Positions 6,136 to 9,959 of a stretch of DNA of 9,959 bases are shown in pieces. A model generated the notes under the pieces. That model made no database searches. It was given only the letters and a program-made list of their open reading frames with translations, and was not told where the DNA came from. The position numbers were made by a program, and so were the translations under genes. How positions within the stretch are numbered: position 1 is the first letter of the stretch; every line of letters begins with the position of its first letter. This DNA is from CAZKTF01 sp964555565 (GTDB lineage: Bacteria; Planctomycetota; JAJSAM01; JAKLKS01), in the NCBI GenBank assembly GCA_964555565.1, contig CAZKTF010000133.1:1-9959 (forward strand), in the 5' to 3' direction.

Positions 6136-7193
6136 CCCCGGATTGTACGGAGTCCTGACTTCGGCTGTTGCTGCGTCACGCAGTGGATTGTGCCGTTGCC
6201 GCCGACGAGGACGCGGGAGTCGATGCCGCCGACCTCACGGCCGGGGAAGACCCTGCGGAGGACTGCCAGGGCCGCGGCGTCGCGGGCGGGCTGCGCGAAC
6301 ACGGGCGCGAGCACGCGGCCGTTGGCCACGTAGAAGTTCGCGTAGGAGGCTGGGGAGCGCGCGGCCTGGTGGCCGGCCACCGGGTTCTCCTCGGCAATCG
6401 GCTCGGGCATGGGGAGGCGCACGACGTCCAGCCGGCGCCCCCCCGCGTCGCGGGCGAGGGCCAGCCGGCGGAGGGCGTCCTCGAGGATCGCGTGGTTGGG
6501 GTCGCGAGGGTCGTCCTCGACCGCCGCGACGACCGTGCGCGGTCCGACGAAGCGCGCGACGTCGTCCACGTGCCCGTCGGTGTCGTCCCCCTCGATCCCC
6601 TGGCCGAGCCAGAGGACCGTCCGGACGCCGAACCAGCGCCGGAGCATCTCCTCGACGCCCGCCCGGTCGAGGCCGGGGTTGCGGTTGGGGTTGAGGAGGC
6701 ACTGCTCCGTCGTGAGGACGGTCCCCGCGCCGTCGAAGTCCACGGAGCCGCCCTCGAGTACGAGGCCCGGGCTGTCGAGGGGGAGGCCGAGGGCCCGCGC
6801 CGCGTAGCCCGGCATGGCGTCGTCCTCGGCCCAGACCCCGTACTTGTTCCCCCAGGTGTTGAAGACCCAGTCGAGGATGCGGGGACCCCCCGGCGTCTCC
6901 ACGAACATCGGCCCGTAGTCCCGGATCCAGACGTCGTTGGTGGGGCAGCGGTGGAAGCGCACCGCGGCCGGGACGCCGCCGCGCCGCCCGAGGAGTTCCC
7001 GCGCCCGGGCCTCCTCGGCCGCGTCCCGGACGAGGAGGTGCACCGTCTCCCCGCGGGCGAGGTGGGCCGCCATCTCCGCCCAGGCCGCCTCCGCGCGCGG
7101 GAGGTCGGGCCAGGTGACCGGGTCGTGGGGCCAGGCGAGCCAAGTGGCCTCGTGGGGCTCCCACTCCGCGGGGAAGCGGACGGCGTCGGCCAC
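6132..7193 (-). CDS. aguA: Agmatine deiminase
   Basis: Hydrolyses agmatine to N-carbamoylputrescine and ammonia, the middle step of the arginine decarboxylase route to putrescine. It belongs to the guanidino-group-modifying, pentein-fold family. Landmarks: FPAEWEPHEATWLAWPHD (7-24), CPTNDVWIRDYGP (83-95), LEGGSVDFDG (146-155), GDDTDGHVDDVARFV with catalytic-type His208, and the C-terminal nucleophile Cys338 in GGNGTIHCVTQQQP. The 353-residue length is usual. No ATG is available near the conserved N-terminus; the GTG at 7193 places FPAEWEP seven residues in, so GTG is taken as the start. It lies 5 bp after the aguB stop without a clear Shine-Dalgarno site, suggesting coupled translation. Its TGA overlaps the ATG of the next gene. 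Putrescine carbamoyltransferase is not seen nearby; the adjacent amidase indicates the hydrolytic rather than the ATP-yielding branch. Confidence 0.96.
   Translation of the reverse strand: MADAVRFPAEWEPHEATWLAWPHDPVTWPDLPRAEAAWAEMAAHLARGETVHLLVRDAAEEARARELLGRRGGVPAAVRFHRCPTNDVWIRDYGPMFVETPGGPRILDWVFNTWGNKYGVWAEDDAMPGYAARALGLPLDSPGLVLEGGSVDFDGAGTVLTTEQCLLNPNRNPGLDRAGVEEMLRRWFGVRTVLWLGQGIEGDDTDGHVDDVARFVGPRTVVAAVEDDPRDPNHAILEDALRRLALARDAGGRRLDVVRLPMPEPIAEENPVAGHQAARSPASYANFYVANGRVLAPVFAQPARDAAALAVLRRVFPGREVGGIDSRVLVGGNGTIHCVTQQQPKSGLRTIRG
6142..6147 (-). promoter_or_regulatory. -10 box TACAAT inside the aguA 3' end, leaderless geometry for the TPR-like gene
   Basis: On the minus strand TACAAT is followed by CCGGGG and then the ATG at 6135: the same hexamer and the same 6-base spacing as in front of the C26 hydrolase. 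It falls within the last codons of aguA, so coding constraint could explain it, but the identical geometry suggests an internal promoter. Confidence 0.5.
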
Positions 7194-7198
7194 GGGGT

Positions 7199-8107
7199 CT
7201 AGTCCGCGTACCGGCGCAGCAGGTCGCCGTAGGCGTCCACCCGCCGGTCGCGGAGGTAGGGCCAGTGCTGGCGGTGCCGGTCGATCTGCCCGAGGTCGCA
7301 GTCGGCCAGCAAGACCTCGGCCCGGTCCCGCCCGGCGCGGGCGAGGACCACGCCCCCCGGGTCGGCGAGGAAGGACCCGCCCCAGAAGTTGATCCCGTTC
7401 TCCGTGCCCACGCGGTTCACCGCGGCCACGAACACCCCGTTGGCGATGGCGTGGGAGCGCTGGATCAGCTCCCAGGCCTCGGCGTGGTTGCGGTGGTCCT
7501 GCGGCGTGTCCAGGGGGGACCACCCGATGGCCGTGGGGTAGAAGATCACGTCGGCGCCGGCCAGTGCCGCCGCCCGGGCCGCCTCGGGGAACCACTGGTC
7601 CCAGCAGATGAGGACCGCGATCCGCCCGGCCGCCGTGTCGAAGGCGCGGAACCCGAGGTCCCCCGGCGCGAAGTAGAACTTCTCGTAGTAGCCCGGGTCG
7701 TCCGGGATGTGCATCTTCCGGTAGAGGCCGGCGACCTTGCCGTCCGCGTCGATGACCGCCGCGCTGTTGTGGTAGACCCCGCGGGCGCGGCGCTCGAAGA
7801 CCGGGGCGATGATCACCACCTTGCGGCGGCGGGCCAGCGCCCCGAGGGCCGCGGTCGTGGGGCCGGGGACCGGCTCCGCGAGGTCGAAGTACGCGTGGTC
7901 CTCGCGGTGGCAGAAGTAGATCGAGCGGAACAGCTCCTGGAGGCAGACCACCTTCGCCCCGCCCCGGACCGCGTCCTCGATCCCCTCGACGGCGTGGCGC
8001 AGGTTGACGGCGGGGTCCCGGGCGCAGGGCATCTGGACGAGGCCCACGCGCAGGAGCGCGGGGTCGGGCTTCTTCGGGCGGCGGGCCTTCGGCACGGCCT
8101 CTTTCAT
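7199..8107 (-). CDS. aguB: N-carbamoylputrescine amidase
   Basis: Nitrilase-superfamily amidase that cleaves N-carbamoylputrescine to putrescine, CO2 and ammonia, completing the agmatine route. The Glu-Lys-Cys triad is visible: Glu58 in VVCLQELF, Lys131 in YRKMHIPDDPGYYEKFYF, and Cys168 in VLICWDQWFPE. The YYEKFYFAPGD and QDHRNHAEAWELIQRSHAIANG stretches are characteristic of the carbamoylputrescine branch rather than general omega-amidases. The length is 302 residues, including a basic N-terminal extension of about 18 residues before LLRVGLVQMP. The ATG at 8107 is the best start but has no Shine-Dalgarno site, and only 9 bp separate it from a large palindrome, so the promoter location is unclear. 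It is the first gene of the leftward aguB-aguA-TPR operon and is divergent from the HEAT-repeat gene. Confidence 0.95.
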   Translation of the reverse strand: MKEAVPKARRPKKPDPALLRVGLVQMPCARDPAVNLRHAVEGIEDAVRGGAKVVCLQELFRSIYFCHREDHAYFDLAEPVPGPTTAALGALARRRKVVIIAPVFERRARGVYHNSAAVIDADGKVAGLYRKMHIPDDPGYYEKFYFAPGDLGFRAFDTAAGRIAVLICWDQWFPEAARAAALAGADVIFYPTAIGWSPLDTPQDHRNHAEAWELIQRSHAIANGVFVAAVNRVGTENGINFWGGSFLADPGGVVLARAGRDRAEVLLADCDLGQIDRHRQHWPYLRDRRVDAYGDLLRRYAD

Positions 8108-8116
8108 AGCCGACAG

Positions 8117-8161
8117 AGGGGTCAGACCCCAGTCGTTTGCAAACGCTGGGGTCTGACCCCT
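8117..8161. repeat. REP-like 45-bp nested palindrome between divergent genes
   Basis: Near-perfect inverted repeat of 22 bp per arm with a single unpaired base (T8133). Each arm contains GGGGTCAGACCCC (8118-8130, and as GGGGTCTGACCCC at 8148-8160), which is itself palindromic around one base. The centre CGTTTGCAAACG (8134-8145) is a perfect palindrome. The nested design resembles repetitive extragenic palindromes that are mobilised in some bacteria by REP-associated tyrosine transposases; no such transposase is in the window and this is the only copy here. It could also be a cruciform, operator or bidirectional terminator. It sits 9 bp upstream of aguB and 31 bp upstream of the HEAT-repeat gene. 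Confidence 0.85.
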
Positions 8162-8179
8162 GTGTGTCGCCGAGCGGGG

Positions 8180-8185
8180 TAGACT
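8180..8185 (+). promoter_or_regulatory. -10-like TAGACT 7 bases before the HEAT-repeat gene
   Basis: TAGACT fits TANNNT and ends 7 bases before the ATG at 8193. No Shine-Dalgarno site lies between it and the start. Any -35 would fall in the end of the palindrome at about 8157-8162, which does not resemble TTGACA. Confidence 0.42.
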
Positions 8186-8192
8186 GGGACGT

Positions 8193-9638
8193 ATGGTTGG
8201 GTCCCGGAGCGTACTGTTCGTCCTCACCGTGGTCGCCCTCGGCGCGGTCGGCGCCGCGGGTTGGTTCCTCCTCCGGCCCGCTGCCGAGCCTCCGGCCGAG
8301 AACCCGCCGCCGGCGGTGGACCGCCCGACGCCGCCGAAGTCCCCCGAGAAGAAGGAGCCCCGGCGCACGAGGCCCGGGAAGAAGGCCGGGCCGGACGGCG
8401 GGACGGACGACGAGCGGATCCCCTTCGAGGGGGAGGACGAGACCCAGGCGTCCTTCGAGGAGATCCAGGCGGCGGTCCGGGCCCGGAAGTGGCTCGAGGT
8501 GAGGCGGCTCCTCGCGACGGGGGGAGGGACGAACGACTCCCGCGTCACGGACCTCCTCGTGGCGGGCCTGTCCGACCCGACCTTCCGCAACATGGCCGCC
8601 GAACTGGCGGAGTTCCTGAAGGACGCCGGGGCGCTCGCGAAGTTCCTGGAGGTGGCGAAGGGGGACAAGGACGACTTCACGCGCGCGGCGGCCCTGGCCG
8701 CCTGCGCGGCCTTCGGCGGGTCGGAAGTGCTCGCCCTCGCCGCCGAGACCCTCAAGACGGCGGCCCCGGGGAGCGTCCTCGGATCGGCCGCCGCCGGGGC
8801 GCTGGGGACGCTCGGGACCGCCGACGCGGCCGGGGTCCTCCTCGAGGCGCTGCGCCGGGAGCCCGCGGGGGGCAGCGCCCCCGCGCTGATCCAGTCCCTC
8901 GGCATGATCAAGAACGCCGAGACCCTGGAGGAGATGGGCCGGGTCCTGCGCGACGAGACGGGGGCGGCGGAGTTCCGGGCGGCGCTCGCCGCAGCGCTCG
9001 GGCGCACGAAGGACCCGCGGGTGGTGCCGGCGCTCCTCGACGCGGTGCGCGGGAGCACCGACCCCGACTTCCGGGCCGCGGGGTTCGCGGCGCTGGGGCT
9101 CGTCGGCGACCGGGCCGCGGTCCAGGAGCTCCTCACGGTAGCCACCTCGGCCGACAACCGGGACCGCTACGCCGCGGCGACGGCGCTCCAGGGGGTGCAG
9201 AGCCGGGAGGCCTCGGCCCTCCTGGCGGCGGAACTGGCGAAGCCGGGGGGGGACCCGGTCATCCGGGGCTACATCGTCGCGGCCCTGGGCCGCACGAAGG
9301 GGCCCGAGGCCGCGGAGGCCCTCGCCGGGATCCTCAGGAACCCCGACGAGTCCTCGCTCGTGAAGAGGGCGGCGGTGCGGGCGCTGGCCGACGCCGGGGA
9401 CGCGTCCCACGCCAAGCTGGTCCTCGACGTCTACGAGGCGACCCCGCCGGCGGACAGGGACGTGCGCACCCAGGCCCTGCTGGCCCTCTCCAGGCTCCAC
9501 GACCCCGCCCTCCTCCCCCGCGTGCAGAGGGCCTTCGACGCCTCGACGAAGGACTCCATGGAGTGGATCCTCCTCCGCAGCCTCGTCGAGTCCCTCAAGA
9601 ACAACCGGAAGGCGGACGAGGGGCTCCAGCCCCGTTGA
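8193..9638 (+). CDS. Membrane-anchored HEAT-repeat protein
   Basis: 481-residue protein with one N-terminal membrane segment (about residues 6-27). A Pro/Lys/Arg-rich, probably disordered linker (about 29-72) and an acidic patch (72-85) follow. The rest is Ala/Leu-rich paired helices of about 30-40 residues with recurring DP/GD turns (for example ALGRTKDPRVVPALLDAV, ALGLVGDRAAVQELL, ALGRTKGPEAAEALAGIL, ALSRLHDPALLPRVQRAF), typical of HEAT/PBS-lyase-like repeats. The repeats should form a superhelical scaffold outside the membrane; no enzymatic motif is seen. The ATG at 8193 immediately precedes the hydrophobic segment, which supports it. The short N-terminus could be either a signal anchor or an uncleaved export signal. 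It overlaps the following VanZ-family gene by a TTGA stop/start, so the two are probably co-translated. The cellular role is unknown. Confidence 0.88.
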   Translation: MVGSRSVLFVLTVVALGAVGAAGWFLLRPAAEPPAENPPPAVDRPTPPKSPEKKEPRRTRPGKKAGPDGGTDDERIPFEGEDETQASFEEIQAAVRARKWLEVRRLLATGGGTNDSRVTDLLVAGLSDPTFRNMAAELAEFLKDAGALAKFLEVAKGDKDDFTRAAALAACAAFGGSEVLALAAETLKTAAPGSVLGSAAAGALGTLGTADAAGVLLEALRREPAGGSAPALIQSLGMIKNAETLEEMGRVLRDETGAAEFRAALAAALGRTKDPRVVPALLDAVRGSTDPDFRAAGFAALGLVGDRAAVQELLTVATSADNRDRYAAATALQGVQSREASALLAAELAKPGGDPVIRGYIVAALGRTKGPEAAEALAGILRNPDESSLVKRAAVRALADAGDASHAKLVLDVYEATPPADRDVRTQALLALSRLHDPALLPRVQRAFDASTKDSMEWILLRSLVESLKNNRKADEGLQPR

Positions 9639-9959
9639 CCCGGCTGGCCTCGGCGTGGCTGCCGCCCGCGGCCGTGGCGGCGGGGATCTTCTGGCTCTCC
9701 TCGCTCCCCGAGCCGCCGCTCGTGGACCGCGTCCGCGCCCCCGACTGGGTCGGCCACGGGACGGAGTACGCCCTCCTCGGCGCGCTCCTCGTCCGGGCCT
9801 TCCGGAGGACGCGTCCCGCCTGGAGCGCGGCGCGGGCCGTCGTCGCCGCCGCGGCGGTCGCGGCCGCCTACGGGGCCGGCGACGAGTGGCACCAGTCCTT
9901 CGTCCCGCGGCGGACCGCGGAGTGGGCGGACTTCGCGGCGGACGCGCTCGGGGGGCTCG
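9635..9959 (+). CDS. VanZ-family membrane protein, partial at right edge
   Basis: The open frame continues past the window end; 108 residues are visible. Hydrophobic segments lie at about 7-22, 43-55 and 66-82. The family signature is clear: HGTEYALLGALLVRAF (41-56) and, after the third helix, GAGDEWHQSFVPRRTAEWADFAADALGG, equivalent to the conserved 'DExHQxFxPxRxxxxxDxxxDxxG' motif. VanZ homologues are small integral membrane proteins; one confers low-level teicoplanin resistance in enterococci, but most chromosomal copies have unknown roles, so no resistance phenotype should be assumed. The start is taken as the TTG at 9635, which overlaps the preceding stop (TTGA) and gives a normal N-terminus. 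A GTG at 9674 in the first helix is the less likely alternative. GAGGGG about 12 bases upstream could serve as a weak ribosome binding site. Confidence 0.88.
   Translation, partial: MTRLASAWLPPAAVAAGIFWLSSLPEPPLVDRVRAPDWVGHGTEYALLGALLVRAFRRTRPAWSAARAVVAAAAVAAAYGAGDEWHQSFVPRRTAEWADFAADALGGL

Noticed and set aside
8117..8161. CRISPR repeat or transposon terminal inverted repeat
   Set aside because: There is a single copy with no spacers, no adjacent transposase gene and no visible target-site duplication; a REP-like palindrome is the simpler reading.
7199..9157. Extension of the aguB frame upstream to a 652-residue protein
   Set aside because: The extra part is antisense to the HEAT-repeat gene, reads through the palindrome, and is Ser/Arg-rich. 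Nitrilase homology begins only after the ATG at 8107.
9635..9959. Glycopeptide antibiotic resistance gene
   Set aside because: Only the VanZ fold family is shown. No vanA/H/X-type genes are nearby, and most chromosomal VanZ homologues have no known link to resistance.

Overview
The window is very GC-rich and densely coded. I see nine protein genes, two of them cut by the window edges, and no rRNA, tRNA, CRISPR array or transposase. The organism is most likely a bacterium of the Planctomycetota or a similar high-GC, environmental lineage. The support is moderate: a pyruvoyl-dependent (archaeal/chlamydial-type) arginine decarboxylase, a secreted multi-domain carboxypeptidase-regulatory-like protein, a membrane-anchored HEAT-repeat protein, and many genes without Shine-Dalgarno sites. 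Acidobacteriota or Myxococcota cannot be excluded from sequence alone.

Layout from left to right. A leftward pair comes first: endonuclease V (877-1560) followed 10 bp later by a sugar/heptose-type GHMP kinase (1-866, truncated by the edge). The kinase seems to carry a one-base frameshift near position 100. Divergent from these, a class-I glutamine-amidotransferase-like gamma-glutamyl hydrolase (peptidase C26, 1597-2292) and pyruvoyl-dependent arginine decarboxylase (2378-2923) run rightward, followed by a large secreted beta-sandwich-repeat protein (3046-5130). A leftward operon converges on it: N-carbamoylputrescine amidase aguB (7199-8107), agmatine deiminase aguA (6132-7193, GTG start), and a secreted TPR-like protein (5218-6135) joined to aguA by a 4-base ATGA overlap. 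Beyond a 45-bp REP-like palindrome (8117-8161), a membrane-anchored HEAT-repeat protein (8193-9638) runs rightward, coupled through a TTGA stop/start overlap to a VanZ-family membrane protein cut by the right edge.

Together, the arginine decarboxylase, agmatine deiminase and N-carbamoylputrescine amidase make the complete arginine -> agmatine -> N-carbamoylputrescine -> putrescine route. It is split between two opposed transcription units about 3.2 kb apart. The C26 hydrolase beside the decarboxylase resembles PuuD, which acts in putrescine breakdown, though its substrate is not proven.

The most unusual signal is regulatory. Several genes lack a Shine-Dalgarno site and instead have a -10-like hexamer (TACAAT twice, TAGACT, TAGAGT, TAGGGT, and weaker TATACC) only 5-7 bases before the ATG. 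That geometry puts the transcription start at or next to the start codon, so these genes may make leaderless mRNAs. Only the arginine decarboxylase has a strong purine-rich ribosome binding site.
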